This document shows positions 36,233 through 45,807 of a stretch of 64,000 nt of DNA, piece by piece. The notes below the pieces were generated by a model. The model did not search any database. It was not told where the DNA came from and saw only the letters and a program-made list of their open reading frames with translations. How positions within the stretch are numbered: position 1 is the first letter of the stretch; each line of letters starts with the position of its first letter. The translations under genes were made by a program, and so were the position numbers. Origin of the DNA: Enterocloster clostridioformis (GTDB taxonomy: Bacteria; Bacillota; Clostridia; Lachnospirales; Lachnospiraceae); contig NZ_JAIWZC010000001.1 in the NCBI RefSeq assembly GCF_020297485.1, positions 3,720,001-3,784,000 of the forward strand, read 5' to 3'.

Positions 36233-37165
36233 ATGATTACAGTAATCGGGGTGCGCTTCCGCACCGCAGGAAAGATATATTATTTTGACCCCGCAGGCCG
36301 CCGGATTAAAACAGGCGACCACGTCATCGTGGAGACGGCCAGGGGCATTGAATACGGGTATGTGGTCCTGGGAAACCGGGAAGTGGATGAATCCAAGGTG
36401 GTCCCGCCCTTAAAATCAGTTATCCGCATGGCGACGGATGAGGATGAGGCGGCAGAGGCCAGGAACAAGCAGAAGGAAAGGGATGCCTTTAAAATCTGCC
36501 AGGAAAAAATCAAAAAGCATCACCTGGAGATGAAGCTCATTGACGCCGAATACACATTTGACAACAACAAGGTGCTGTTTTACTTTACTGCCGACGGCAG
36601 AATTGATTTCAGGGAGCTGGTGAAGGACCTGGCCAGCGTGTTTAAGACCAGGATTGAGCTGCGCCAGGTAGGAGTCAGGGACGAGACTAAAATTATGGGA
36701 GGCATCGGCATCTGCGGAAGGGCGCTTTGCTGCCATTCCTATCTGTCTGAATTCATTCCTGTGTCCATCAAGATGGCAAAGGAACAGAACCTCTCCCTGA
36801 ATCCCACCAAGATATCAGGTGTGTGCGGACGCCTTATGTGCTGCCTTAAAAATGAAGAGGAAACATACGAGGTGTTAAACAGCAAGCTTCCCAATCCGGG
36901 AGACTATGTGACCACAAGCGACGGGTTAAAGGGCGAGGTACACAGCGTCAACGTGCTGCGCCAGCAGGTTAAGGTCATTGTGACCGTGGAACGGGACGAG
37001 AAAGAAATCAGGGAATACAAGGTGGACCAGCTCAAGTTCAAGCCCAGGAAAAAGAAGGGCAAAGGCGGCGGGGAAAAGCACGGAGGCGACACGCCGGACG
37101 CAGAGCTTAAACAGCTGGAAGCCCTTGAGAAGAAGGAAGGAAAGTCGAAGCTGGATGACAACTGA
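36233..37165 (+). CDS. ricT: PSP1 domain protein RicT (YaaT)
   Basis: 310 residues with the PSP1 domain and the cysteine-rich signature CGRALCCHSYL...CGRLMCCLKNEEETY (about residues 160-210) that in the RicA/RicF/RicT complex helps hold Fe-S clusters. The complex regulates RNase Y-dependent mRNA processing, sporulation and competence in Bacillus. Lys-rich C-terminal tail. GAGAAGGAG ribosome site; 35 bp after holB. Confidence 0.93.
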   Translation: MITVIGVRFRTAGKIYYFDPAGRRIKTGDHVIVETARGIEYGYVVLGNREVDESKVVPPLKSVIRMATDEDEAAEARNKQKERDAFKICQEKIKKHHLEMKLIDAEYTFDNNKVLFYFTADGRIDFRELVKDLASVFKTRIELRQVGVRDETKIMGGIGICGRALCCHSYLSEFIPVSIKMAKEQNLSLNPTKISGVCGRLMCCLKNEEETYEVLNSKLPNPGDYVTTSDGLKGEVHSVNVLRQQVKVIVTVERDEKEIREYKVDQLKFKPRKKKGKGGGEKHGGDTPDAELKQLEALEKKEGKSKLDDN

Positions 37166-37208
37166 TACAGTTACGGTGAAACACACTTGGCGTCAGGAAG
37201 GTACCATC

Positions 37209-37937
37209 ATGCTGCGGGACGACGAGCGGATCGATGATTTGCAGCGCAACCATTACGGAATTATCCAGAGGAAGGGCGCATTCTGCTTTGGCATGGACGC
37301 CGTCCTTCTGTCCGGCTTCGCCGTTGTGAAAAAGGGGGAAAAGGTGCTGGACCTGGGAACAGGCACGGGCATCATCCCCATCCTCCTGACGGCTAAGACT
37401 GAGGGAAGCCACTTTACCGGTCTGGAGATACAGGAAGAGTCGGCGGACATGGCCAGGCGGAGTGTGGCATATAATCATCTGGAAGGCAAGGTAGACATCG
37501 TCACCGGCGATTTAGTGGAGGCCAGCAGGTTATTTGCACTGGCTTCTTTTGATGTGGTAACAGCCAATCCCCCTTATATGAATGAATCCCATGGGCTTAA
37601 GAATCCCGGGGATGCCAAGGCCATTGCCCGCCATGAGGTGAAGTGTACGCTGGAGGATGTGGTGAGGGAGGGAACCCGGGTACTGAAGCCGGGAGGCCGT
37701 TTCTGCATGGTCCACAGGCCCAGACGGCTGATTGAAATTATTACTGTCATGAAGCGCCATGGCCTGGAGCCAAAGCGCATGAAGATGGTTCACCCTTATG
37801 CGGACCGGGAGGCCAACATGGTGCTCATAGAGGCCGTGAGGGGAGGCGGTCCTCTCCTTAAGATGGAAGCCCCGGTCATTGTCTTTGATCAGAACGGGGA
37901 GTATTCACGGGAGATACGGACCACCTACGGATATTGA
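37209..37937 (+). CDS. tRNA1(Val) adenine-37 N6-methyltransferase-like (YfiC/YabB family)
   Basis: 242 residues from the ATG at 37209 (AGGAAGG upstream; family N-terminus LRDDERIDDLQRNHYGIIQ). A start at 37155, overlapping ricT, is possible. SAM-binding motif VLDLGTGTGIIPILL, catalytic NPPY in DVVTANPPYMNE, typical of N6-adenine methyltransferases. In Firmicutes the gene lies between ricT and rsmI as here. The target is inferred from the family. Confidence 0.88.
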   Translation: MLRDDERIDDLQRNHYGIIQRKGAFCFGMDAVLLSGFAVVKKGEKVLDLGTGTGIIPILLTAKTEGSHFTGLEIQEESADMARRSVAYNHLEGKVDIVTGDLVEASRLFALASFDVVTANPPYMNESHGLKNPGDAKAIARHEVKCTLEDVVREGTRVLKPGGRFCMVHRPRRLIEIITVMKRHGLEPKRMKMVHPYADREANMVLIEAVRGGGPLLKMEAPVIVFDQNGEYSREIRTTYGY

Positions 37938-38013
37938 CGGATTATCAGACTTATGAGGGAAAGCGTCTAAAAAAACAGACGCAAAGCGCCCAATGGATAG
38001 AAGGGAGAGGCTC

Positions 38014-38859
38014 ATGGCAGGAACACTTTATCTCTGCGCCACGCCAATCGGCAATCTGGAGGATATTACCTTCAGGGTACTCAGGACATTAAAGGAAGTG
38101 GATTTGATTGCGGCAGAGGATACACGCCACAGCATCAAGCTTCTGAATCATTTTGATATAAAAACGCCCATGACCAGCTACCACGAGTATAACAAGGTGG
38201 ACAAGGCCAGATACCTGGTGGGCCGGCTGGAGGAAGGGGTGAACATAGCCCTGATTACGGACGCGGGCACCCCCGGTATATCGGATCCGGGAGAGGAGCT
38301 GGTAAGGCAGTGCTATGAGGCGGGAATCCAGGTCACCTCCCTACCCGGTCCGGCAGCGTGTATCACGGCCCTCACCATGTCGGGGCTTTCCACCAGGAGA
38401 TTCTGCTTTGAGGCCTTTCTTCCCTCTGAGAAGGGGGATAAAAAGGAGCGTGCCAGAATCCTGGAGGAGCTGAAGCGGGAGACCAGGACCATTATCGTGT
38501 ATGAGGCGCCCCACCATCTGGCGAGAACCCTTGAAGATTTATATAAAGTCCTTGGAGACAGGAACATAACCATATGCAGGGAGCTTACGAAAAAATATGA
38601 GGCAGCCTGCAGGACCACGTTCCGGGAATCCCTGGAACGCTGCCGTGAGGAAGAGCCTAGAGGTGAGTGTGTCATAGTAATAGAAGGAAAGCCGCTGGAA
38701 GAGCTGCGAAAGGAGCAGATAAGCCGCTGGGAGGAGATGGAAATCCAGGAGCATCTGGCCTGCTATACGGACCAGGGCATGGATAAGAAGGAAGCCATGA
38801 AGGCCGTGGCAAGGGACCGGGGAATCACAAAGCGGGATGTGTACCAGAAACTTCTGTAA
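38014..38859 (+). CDS. rsmI: 16S rRNA 2'-O-ribose C1402 methyltransferase
   Basis: 281 residues from the ATG at 38014 with GGGAGAGG upstream. MAGTLYLCATPIGNLEDITFRVL, AEDTRHSIKLLNHF, TDAGTPGISDPG, and SGLSTRRFCFEAFLP are the standard SAM-binding and substrate motifs of the RsmI (tetrapyrrole methylase fold) family. It methylates C1402 of 16S rRNA. Last gene of the holB group. Confidence 0.95.
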   Translation: MAGTLYLCATPIGNLEDITFRVLRTLKEVDLIAAEDTRHSIKLLNHFDIKTPMTSYHEYNKVDKARYLVGRLEEGVNIALITDAGTPGISDPGEELVRQCYEAGIQVTSLPGPAACITALTMSGLSTRRFCFEAFLPSEKGDKKERARILEELKRETRTIIVYEAPHHLARTLEDLYKVLGDRNITICRELTKKYEAACRTTFRESLERCREEEPRGECVIVIEGKPLEELRKEQISRWEEMEIQEHLACYTDQGMDKKEAMKAVARDRGITKRDVYQKLL

Positions 38860-38888
38860 ATGGACGCAAGAGCATAAGATATAGAAAA

Positions 38889-38935
38889 AACCTGCGGCTT
38901 ATGTGCCTTCTGATTTTGAGAAGGAGCCGCAGGTT
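38889..38935 (-). terminator. Convergent terminator between rsmI and the AbrB-like gene
   Basis: AACCTGCGGCT (38889-38899) pairs with AGCCGCAGGTT (38925-38935), with inner stem CCTTCT/AGAAGG. T-run on the minus strand side (GAAAAAA on plus), so it terminates the AbrB-like gene well and may serve rsmI too. Confidence 0.8.
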
Positions 38936-38956
38936 CTCTCTATGTACGTGTTTTGA

Positions 38957-39220
38957 TTACTCGGTGACATTAAGGCCGGCTAACTTAGCCAGCGCAACAA
39001 CGGACTGACGGGATACTTTCTTGCCCTCATATTCCAGCAAATCGTCAGTGCTTCCGGTGAAGATGTCAGCACATTCTGCCTTCTTCAGGATAATGCAGTC
39101 ATCCTGAACCGTAATTTCAAGACCATCTTTCACATCCAAATCAAGGCTTCTTCTTAATTCGATGGGAAGGGTGATTCTGCCGAGTTCATCCAATTTACGG
39201 ATAACACCTGTAGTTTTCAT
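38957..39220 (-). CDS. AbrB/SpoVT-family transition-state regulator
   Basis: 87 residues. N-terminal swapped-hairpin DNA-binding domain KTTGVIRKLDELGRITLPIELRRSLDL, about half of the AbrB protein, followed by a short C-terminal part with LLEYEGKKVSRQSVVALAKLAG. AbrB-type proteins regulate growth-phase genes. GGGGG ribosome site on the minus strand. It diverges from the fatty-acid operon but is unlikely to control it specifically. Confidence 0.9.
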   Translation of the reverse strand: MKTTGVIRKLDELGRITLPIELRRSLDLDVKDGLEITVQDDCIILKKAECADIFTGSTDDLLEYEGKKVSRQSVVALAKLAGLNVTE

Positions 39221-39369
39221 GGTTAATACCCCCTTGTGAAATGTATTCGCCCCATTTGTACAAGTCTAACTTACCAAATTCAGGGAGCAAAGTCAATATA
39301 TGTAAATGTCAGAATTGGTAAGAAATGTAAGAGAACAGTAAAGTTAACAAAAAGCGACAAAAATATTTC

Positions 39370-39417
39370 TTGACAAATACTTACGTTTCCTGTAGTATTA
39401 CTTTGATGTTCAAAGTA
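39370..39417 (+). promoter_or_regulatory. Promoter and FabT-like operator of the fatty-acid operon
   Basis: TTGACA (39370-39375), 17 bp, TAGTAT (39393-39398) form the promoter. Immediately after it, TACTTTGA-TGT-TCAAAGTA (39399-39417) is a perfect 8-bp-arm palindrome covering the start of transcription. It closely resembles the FabT (MarR family) box ANTTTGATTATCAAATT of streptococci. Repression by a FabT-like protein in response to acyl-ACP is inferred; no FabT gene lies in the operon. Confidence 0.8.
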
Positions 39418-39490
39418 TTTCCTCTGAGCAAGCAAAAGAAGGAAGGCAGGAGTCCGCTGATTGCTGATGGATTCGGGATGGGTAAGAAGA

Positions 39491-40453
39491 ATGACAACAA
39501 GAATCGTAGGAACCGGTTCCTATGTACCGGAGCAGATTGTGACCAATGACGACCTTGCAAAGATTGTGGAGACCAACGACGAGTGGATCCGCAGCCGGAC
39601 GGGGATAGGGGCGAGAAGGATTGCCACAAACGAAAGTACCTCCTATATGGCGGCTGAAGCCTCAGTCAATGCGCTGGAGAATGCAGGTGTAAAACCTGAG
39701 GAAATAGACCTTATACTGCTGGCTACCTCATCGCCGGATTACTGTTTTCCCAATGGGGCATGTGAGGTACAGGGCAGGATAGGCGCGATAAACGCGGCCT
39801 GCTTTGACATAAGCGCGGCCTGCACCGGTTTTGTCTACGCGCTGAACACAGCCCATGCGTTCATAAGCAGCGGCATCTATAAGACGGCCTTGGTGATTGG
39901 CGCGGATGTGCTCAGCAAGCTGATTGACTGGACGGACCGGGGAACCTGTGTGTTATTTGGAGACGGCGCGGGCGCAGTGGTGGTAAAGGCCGATGAAACC
40001 GGTATTCTGGGAATGAACATGCACTCAGACGGAACAAAAGGCGGAGTGCTGACCTGCGGTTCCAGGACCAATGGAAATTTCCTCCTGGGCAAGAAGCCGG
40101 AGCTGGGATATATGACCATGGACGGCCAGGAAGTATTCAAATTCGCAGTAAAAAAGGTACCCCAGTGTATCACCGAGGTGCTGGAAGACACAGGAGTGAA
40201 GGCGGAGGACGTCAGGTACTTTGCAATCCATCAGGCCAATTACCGGATCATTGAATCCATAGCAAAACGCCTGAAGGTAAATGTGGACCGTTTCCCGGTC
40301 AACATGGAACACTATGGCAATACATCAGGGGCATCGGTTCCCATCCTGTTAGATGAGATGAACCGGAAGGGAATGCTTTCAGCCGGAGATAAAGTGGTGC
40401 TGTCCGGATTCGGTGCGGGCCTTACCTGGGGTGCGGCACTGTTGGAGTGGTAA
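39491..40453 (+). CDS. fabH: 3-oxoacyl-ACP synthase III
   Basis: 320 residues from the ATG at 39491 (family N-terminus TTRIVGTGSYVPEQ); the upstream open frame lacks a ribosome site. Catalytic Cys111 in SAACTGFVYAL, His in FAIHQANYRI, Asn in NTSGASVP. It condenses acetyl-CoA or branched acyl-CoA with malonyl-ACP to start fatty acids. First gene of the operon, followed by acpP. Confidence 0.96.
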   Translation: MTTRIVGTGSYVPEQIVTNDDLAKIVETNDEWIRSRTGIGARRIATNESTSYMAAEASVNALENAGVKPEEIDLILLATSSPDYCFPNGACEVQGRIGAINAACFDISAACTGFVYALNTAHAFISSGIYKTALVIGADVLSKLIDWTDRGTCVLFGDGAGAVVVKADETGILGMNMHSDGTKGGVLTCGSRTNGNFLLGKKPELGYMTMDGQEVFKFAVKKVPQCITEVLEDTGVKAEDVRYFAIHQANYRIIESIAKRLKVNVDRFPVNMEHYGNTSGASVPILLDEMNRKGMLSAGDKVVLSGFGAGLTWGAALLEW

Positions 40454-40503
40454 AAATAAAATTATAATATAAATTAAGAAAATGTAAAAGGAGAACAACA
40501 ACC

Positions 40504-40737
40504 ATGTTAGAGAAAATGAAAGAAATTATTGCAGAGCAGTTAAGCGTAGAGGCAGACTCTGTTACAGAGGCTTCCTCCTTCAAAGAAGATTTAGGCGCTG
40601 ATTCCTTAGACCTGTTCGAGCTGGTTATGGCTCTTGAGGATGAGTACTCCGTAGAGATTCCTGCTGAGGACTTAGAGCAGTTAACCACTGTGGGCGAGGT
40701 TATGAACTACTTAAAAGGCAAGGGCGTAGAGGCATAA
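40504..40737 (+). CDS. acpP: Acyl carrier protein
   Basis: 77 residues, acidic, with the phosphopantetheine attachment Ser34 in LGADSLDLFELVM. AAAGGAG site. Carries the growing acyl chain. The spacer to fabK (40738-40835) contains a stem GCGTG/CACGC that could attenuate transcription downstream. Confidence 0.97.
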   Translation: MLEKMKEIIAEQLSVEADSVTEASSFKEDLGADSLDLFELVMALEDEYSVEIPAEDLEQLTTVGEVMNYLKGKGVEA

Positions 40738-40835
40738 ATAGCAGATAGGGTTTGACAACGGCGTGTGGATGAATTGAAGCACGCTGTTACTTTAATAGGG
40801 GAGAACCCAGGAAATGTAGAGCTGGAGGTAGAACA

Positions 40836-41762
40836 ATGAAAACAAGAATTACAGAAATGTTAGGAATTGAATATCCTATTATTCAGGGCGGCATGGCCTG
40901 GGTAGCAGAACACAACCTGGCAGCTGCCGTATCCGAGGCAGGCGGTTTCGGACTGATTGGCGGTGCTAACGCACCTGGGGAAGTGGTGCGCGACGAGATT
41001 CGCAAGGCCAGGGAGCTGACAGATAAGCCTTTTGGCGTTAATGTCATGCTGCTGAGTCCCCATGCGGACGATGTGGCAAAGGTGGTTGTGGAGGAAGGCA
41101 TCAAGGTGGTTACCACCGGCGCCGGAAACCCCGAAAAATATATGGAAATGTGGAAGGCAGCGGGCATTAAGGTGATTCCCGTGGTTGCAAGCGTGGCCCT
41201 GGCCCGCCGTATGGAGAAGTATGGGGCGGACGCAGTGGTGGCTGAGGGCATGGAGTCCGGCGGCCATATAGGAGAGCAGACCACCATGACTCTGGTTCCC
41301 CAGGTAGCGGACGCTGTTTCCATTCCGGTTATCGCGGCAGGCGGTATCGGAGACGGAAGAGGAATGGCCGCGGCTTTTATGCTGGGCGCTGAGGCAGTCC
41401 AGATGGGAACCAGGTTTGTGGTTGCCAAAGAGTCCATTGTACATGAAAATTATAAGCAGCGCATTATCAAGGCCAAGGACATTGATTCCACGGTTACAGG
41501 ACGCAGCCACGGCCATCCTGTAAGAGGACTCAGGAACCAGATGACCAGGGAATACATCAAGCTGGAGCAGGAGGGCAAGTCCTTTGAGGAGCTGGAGTAC
41601 CTGACTCTGGGAACCCTGCGCAAGGCAGTCATGGAAGGCGATGTAAACAGGGGAACCGTTATGGCCGGACAGATTGCAGGTATGATATCCAAGGAGCAGA
41701 CCTGCAAGGAGATGATTGAGGAAATCATGGCGCAGGCAGGAAAATTGATGCATTGGAATTAG
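40836..41762 (+). CDS. fabK: Enoyl-ACP reductase II (FMN-dependent)
   Basis: 308 residues, TIM-barrel flavoprotein of the nitronate monooxygenase superfamily: PIIQGGMAWVAEHNLAAAVSEAGGFGLIG, GAGNPEKYMEM, EGMESGGHIGEQTTM and IPVIAAGGIGDGRGMAAAF. Position in the fab operon identifies it as FabK, the enoyl reductase of streptococci and clostridia, insensitive to triclosan. GGAGG ribosome site. Confidence 0.94.
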   Translation: MKTRITEMLGIEYPIIQGGMAWVAEHNLAAAVSEAGGFGLIGGANAPGEVVRDEIRKARELTDKPFGVNVMLLSPHADDVAKVVVEEGIKVVTTGAGNPEKYMEMWKAAGIKVIPVVASVALARRMEKYGADAVVAEGMESGGHIGEQTTMTLVPQVADAVSIPVIAAGGIGDGRGMAAAFMLGAEAVQMGTRFVVAKESIVHENYKQRIIKAKDIDSTVTGRSHGHPVRGLRNQMTREYIKLEQEGKSFEELEYLTLGTLRKAVMEGDVNRGTVMAGQIAGMISKEQTCKEMIEEIMAQAGKLMHWN

Positions 41763-41828
41763 GGACCTGGGACGCAGGCGCCGGATTGGATGGAAACAAA
41801 CAGGATTTAAGATAAGGAGATTACAGGT

Positions 41829-42752
41829 ATGAGCAAGATTGCATTTATTTTCCCTGGACAGGGAGCCCAGGCCTGCGGAATGGGTAAGGATTTCTATGAG
41901 CAGACTGAGACCGGAAAAAGAATCTTTGACAAGGCGACACAGTTAATGGGATTTTCCATGCCCCAGCTGTGCTTTGAGGAAAATGACAGGCTGGATATCA
42001 CGGAATACACCCAGGCAGCCATGGTAACCGCCAGCATCGCCATGATGCGTGTTCTGGAAGAAAATGGAATCAAGCCGGATGTGGCGGCGGGACTCAGCCT
42101 TGGAGAATACTGCGCCCTGGCAGCGGCCGGAGTCATGAGTGATGAGGATGCCATCCGGACGGTCCGCCAGAGGGGAATACTTATGCAGGAGGCTGTACCT
42201 GTGGGCGAGGGCGCCATGGCAGCCATTCTGGCCCTGGACGCGGCAGTGATTGAAGAAGTGACAGGAGCCATGGAAGGCGTGTGGATTGCCAATTATAACT
42301 GTCCGGGACAGATTGTAATTTCCGGTGAGAAGGCAGCTGTGGAAGAAGCGTGTGAGAAGTTAAAGGCAGCCGGGGCAAAGAGGGCAGTGATGTTAAATGT
42401 CAGCGGCCCCTTCCATTCCGGTATGCTGACAGCCGCAGGCGAAAAGCTGGGACAGGTCCTTTCCCGGGTGGAGCTTCATGAGCCCCGGATTCCTTATGTG
42501 GCCAATGTGACGGCACAGTATGTAAAGAGCGCCGGAGAGGTGAAGGAACTGCTTACAAGGCAGGTTTCATCCTCAGTCAGATGGCAGCAGAGCGTGGAGG
42601 CCATGATTGGGGACGGCGTGGACACCTTCATCGAGATTGGCCCCGGTAAGACCCTGGCCGGTTTCATGAGGAAGATAAGCCGGGACGTGAAGACCCTCAA
42701 TGTGGAAAAATTAGAAGATATCGGTAAAGCAGTGGAAGCACTTAAATCATAA
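41829..42752 (+). CDS. fabD: Malonyl-CoA:ACP transacylase
   Basis: 307 residues. [12 protein letters not shown] at the N-terminus, nucleophile Ser90 in GLSLGEY, catalytic His in GPFHSGML, and the C-terminal [12 protein letters not shown]. Loads malonate on ACP. AAGGAG site; fabG follows after 17 bp. Confidence 0.96.
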   Translation: MSKIAFIFPGQGAQACGMGKDFYEQTETGKRIFDKATQLMGFSMPQLCFEENDRLDITEYTQAAMVTASIAMMRVLEENGIKPDVAAGLSLGEYCALAAAGVMSDEDAIRTVRQRGILMQEAVPVGEGAMAAILALDAAVIEEVTGAMEGVWIANYNCPGQIVISGEKAAVEEACEKLKAAGAKRAVMLNVSGPFHSGMLTAAGEKLGQVLSRVELHEPRIPYVANVTAQYVKSAGEVKELLTRQVSSSVRWQQSVEAMIGDGVDTFIEIGPGKTLAGFMRKISRDVKTLNVEKLEDIGKAVEALKS

Positions 42753-42769
42753 GCAGGAGGAGAGACCAT

Positions 42770-43510
42770 ATGCTGGAAGGAAAGATTGCACTGGTAACAG
42801 GCGCAAGCCGCGGAATCGGCCGTCAGATTGCCCTTACACTGGGCCGGGAAGGCGCAGCCGTAATCGTAAATTATAATGGCTCTGCGGCAAAGGCAGAGGA
42901 AGTAGTGAAGGAAATCGAAGCAGCAGGAGGCAGGGCAGAGGCGGTTCAGTGCAATGTTTCCGATTTTGAGAGCTGCGGCAGGATGATGGCGGACGTGGTT
43001 TCCAGGTATGGCCGTCTGGATATCCTGGTGAACAACGCGGGAATCACCAGGGACAACCTGCTCATGAAGATGTCAGAGGAAGATTTCGACGCTGTCATCA
43101 GCACTAACCTGAAGGGCGTATTTAACTGCATCAAGCACATTTCCCGCCAGATGTTAAAGCAGAAGGCAGGAAGAATCATCAACATCTCCTCCGTATCAGG
43201 GGTTCTGGGCAACGCGGGCCAGGCCAATTACTGCGCGGCCAAGGCCGGCGTCATCGGCATCACCAAATCAGCTGCCAGGGAGCTGGCCAGCAGGGGAATT
43301 ACGGTGAATGCGGTGGCTCCTGGTTTCATTGCCACGGAGATGACCGATGTTCTCAGTGACAGCGTAAAGGCAGCTGCCACGGAGCAGATTCCAATGAAAC
43401 ATTTCGGAAGCACGCAGGACATTGCAGAGACAGTTGCTTTCCTGGCTTCCGATAAGGCAGGATATATCACAGGCCAGGTCTTAAGCGTAGACGGCGGAAT
43501 GGCCATGTAG
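42770..43510 (+). CDS. fabG: 3-oxoacyl-ACP reductase
   Basis: 246 residues, short-chain dehydrogenase. NADPH-binding [26 protein letters not shown], the Ser-Tyr-Lys triad in NISSVSG and [11 protein letters not shown], and the C-terminal [16 protein letters not shown]. Reduces the 3-oxo group. AGGAGG site. Confidence 0.96.
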   Translation: MLEGKIALVTGASRGIGRQIALTLGREGAAVIVNYNGSAAKAEEVVKEIEAAGGRAEAVQCNVSDFESCGRMMADVVSRYGRLDILVNNAGITRDNLLMKMSEEDFDAVISTNLKGVFNCIKHISRQMLKQKAGRIINISSVSGVLGNAGQANYCAAKAGVIGITKSAARELASRGITVNAVAPGFIATEMTDVLSDSVKAAATEQIPMKHFGSTQDIAETVAFLASDKAGYITGQVLSVDGGMAM

Positions 43511-43560
43511 GATGCCCCGGAATACGTTCCGGGCTGTAAAAGAACAGGAGTGAGATTAGT

Positions 43561-44799
43561 ATGAAAACAAGAGTAGTAGTAACCGGCATGGGCGCCATTA
43601 CTCCCATTGGAAATGATGTGGAGAGCTTCTGGCAGGGACTTAAGGATAAGACAGTTGGAATCGGCCCCATTACTTATTTTGACACAACCGAATATAAGTG
43701 CAAGCTGGCCGCGGAGGTAAAGGGATTTGCCCCCAAACAGTACATGGATGCCAAGGCAGCCCGCCGTATGGAGGCATTTTCACAGTTTGCGGTGGCTGCC
43801 TCCAAGGAAGCTCTGGAGCAGTCCGGCATTGATATGGAGAAGGAGGATCCCTACCGCGTAGGCGTGTGCGTGGGATCCGGCATCGGCTCTCTCCAGGCCA
43901 TGGAAAAGGATGTGAAGAAGCTTAACGAGAAGGGACCCAGCCGTGTGAATCCCCTTCTGGTTCCCCTCATGATAAGCAACATGGCAGCAGGCAATGTTGC
44001 CATCCAGTTCGGACTTAAGGGAAAATGCTTCAACGTGGTAACTGCATGCGCAACCGGAACCCATTCCATCGGTGAGGCATTCCGTTCCATTCAGTACGGC
44101 GAGGCGGATGTGATGGTGGCCGGCGGAGCAGAGGCCAGCATTACGCCAATCGGCATTGCGGGATTTACCTCCCTTACAGCTCTGAACACCACAGAGGACG
44201 CTTCCAGGGCATCCATCCCCTTTGACGAGGACAGGAATGGTTTTGTTATGGGCGAGGGAGCAGGCGTGGTAGTGCTGGAGTCCCTGGAACACGCAAAGGC
44301 CAGAGGAGCCAATATCCTGGCAGAGGTAGTGGGATACGGCGCCACCTGTGACGCATTCCACATCACTTCCCCGGCAGAGGACGGAAGCGGCGCTGCCCGT
44401 GCCATGGAGAACGCCATGAAGGATGCAGGCATCACGGCGGAGGATATTGACTATGTCAATGCCCACGGCACCAGCACCCATCACAATGATTTGTTTGAGA
44501 CAAAGGCCATCAAGCTGGCTTTGGGAGACCATGCGGAAAAGGTGAAGATCAACTCCACCAAATCCATGATTGGCCATCTCCTGGGAGCAGCAGGCGGCGT
44601 GGAGTTTATCACCTGTGTGAAGTCCATCCAGGATGGATTTGTCCATGCCACAGCAGGACTTAAGAAGCCGGGAGAGGGCTGCGATCTGGATTACACCATG
44701 GGCGACGGCGTATCCATGAACGTGGATGTGGCCATCAGTAATTCCCTGGGATTTGGCGGACATAATGCCAGCCTGATTGTTAAAAAGTTCAGCGAATAA
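43561..44799 (+). CDS. fabF: 3-oxoacyl-ACP synthase II
   Basis: 412 residues. Catalytic Cys163 in VTACATGTHSIGEAFR, His residues in NAHGTSTHHND and MIGHLLGAAGGVE. Elongates acyl-ACP chains. ACAGGAG site, accB 16 bp downstream. Confidence 0.97.
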   Translation: MKTRVVVTGMGAITPIGNDVESFWQGLKDKTVGIGPITYFDTTEYKCKLAAEVKGFAPKQYMDAKAARRMEAFSQFAVAASKEALEQSGIDMEKEDPYRVGVCVGSGIGSLQAMEKDVKKLNEKGPSRVNPLLVPLMISNMAAGNVAIQFGLKGKCFNVVTACATGTHSIGEAFRSIQYGEADVMVAGGAEASITPIGIAGFTSLTALNTTEDASRASIPFDEDRNGFVMGEGAGVVVLESLEHAKARGANILAEVVGYGATCDAFHITSPAEDGSGAARAMENAMKDAGITAEDIDYVNAHGTSTHHNDLFETKAIKLALGDHAEKVKINSTKSMIGHLLGAAGGVEFITCVKSIQDGFVHATAGLKKPGEGCDLDYTMGDGVSMNVDVAISNSLGFGGHNASLIVKKFSE

Positions 44800-44815
44800 T
44801 AGGAGGCCATGAGCT

Positions 44816-45334
44816 ATGAACGTAGATGAAATCATAAAATTGATGCAGGCAGTTTCCGAAAACGGGCTGACCAGCCTGGAGTTAAAGGAAGGGGAGCTTA
44901 AGCTTTCGCTGAAGCGTGAAAAAGAGATGCCTCAAATTGTGACGGTAAGCGCTCCTTCCGCAGACGCGGTGTCCATGCAGATGGCAGCTGTGCAGAACGG
45001 CCTGGCAGGCCCGTCCATGATGTCCCCGGCCATGATGCCCCAGGGCGTGATGACGCCTCAGGCAGCCCGGGATACGGCTTCCGGCGCTGATATCGGTTCA
45101 GACAAGGTAGTTACCTCCCCCTTAGTGGGAACCTTCTACAATGCCTCCTCACCGGATGCAGCACCCTTTGTACAGGCGGGAGATACCGTGAAAAAGGGCC
45201 AGGTACTGGGAATTATCGAAGCCATGAAGCTGATGAATGAGATTGAGAGCGAATACGACGGCGTAGTGGAAGCTGTCCTTGTGAACAACGAGGAAGTGGT
45301 GGAATACGGCCAGCCATTGTTCCGCATCAAATAA
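44816..45334 (+). CDS. accB: Biotin carboxyl carrier protein of acetyl-CoA carboxylase
   Basis: 172 residues: N-terminal helix, a flexible Met/Pro/Ala-rich linker (about 60-95) and a C-terminal biotinyl domain with the biotin Lys138 in EAMKLMNEI. Carries CO2 between AccC and the carboxyltransferase. AGGAGG site. Confidence 0.96.
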   Translation: MNVDEIIKLMQAVSENGLTSLELKEGELKLSLKREKEMPQIVTVSAPSADAVSMQMAAVQNGLAGPSMMSPAMMPQGVMTPQAARDTASGADIGSDKVVTSPLVGTFYNASSPDAAPFVQAGDTVKKGQVLGIIEAMKLMNEIESEYDGVVEAVLVNNEEVVEYGQPLFRIK

Positions 45335-45361
45335 CATCAAAAGACGGAGGGATTTAGGGAT

Positions 45362-45787
45362 ATGTTGATGGGAGTTAAAGAAATCCAGGAAATCATACCG
45401 CACAGGCATCCTTTCCTGCTGGTGGACTGTATCGAGGAGCTGGAACCGGGCGTGCGCGCCGTTGGCTATAAATGCGTGACCTATGATGAGTCATTTTTCA
45501 AGGGACACTTTCCCCAGGAGCCGGTCATGCCGGGCGTGCTGCTGATTGAGGCCCTGGCCCAGACAGGGGCAGTCGCCATTCTGTCCCAGGAAGGGTTCAA
45601 GGGAAAGGTGGCTTATTTTGGCGGCATCGAAAAGGCCAAGTTCAAACGCAAGGTAGTGCCGGGCGACAAGGTAAAGCTGGAATGCGAAATCATCAAGCAG
45701 AAGGGACCGGTTGGCGTGGGCAAGGCCACCGCAACGGTTGACGGAAAGCTGGCGGTGAGCGCAGAGCTTACATTCATGGTAGGTTAG
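45362..45787 (+). CDS. fabZ: 3-hydroxyacyl-ACP dehydratase
   Basis: 141 residues, hot-dog fold. IIPHRHPFLLVD, catalytic His in GHFPQEPVMPGVLLIEALAQ with the partner Glu. Dehydrates 3-hydroxyacyl-ACP. Ribosome site GGAGGGA upstream of 45362; a second ATG at 45368 is possible. No fabM- or fabN-type isomerase is seen, so the route to unsaturated fatty acids is not evident here. Confidence 0.95.
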   Translation: MLMGVKEIQEIIPHRHPFLLVDCIEELEPGVRAVGYKCVTYDESFFKGHFPQEPVMPGVLLIEALAQTGAVAILSQEGFKGKVAYFGGIEKAKFKRKVVPGDKVKLECEIIKQKGPVGVGKATATVDGKLAVSAELTFMVG

Positions 45788-45807
45788 GGAATCGAGGGAG
45801 AATGCCG

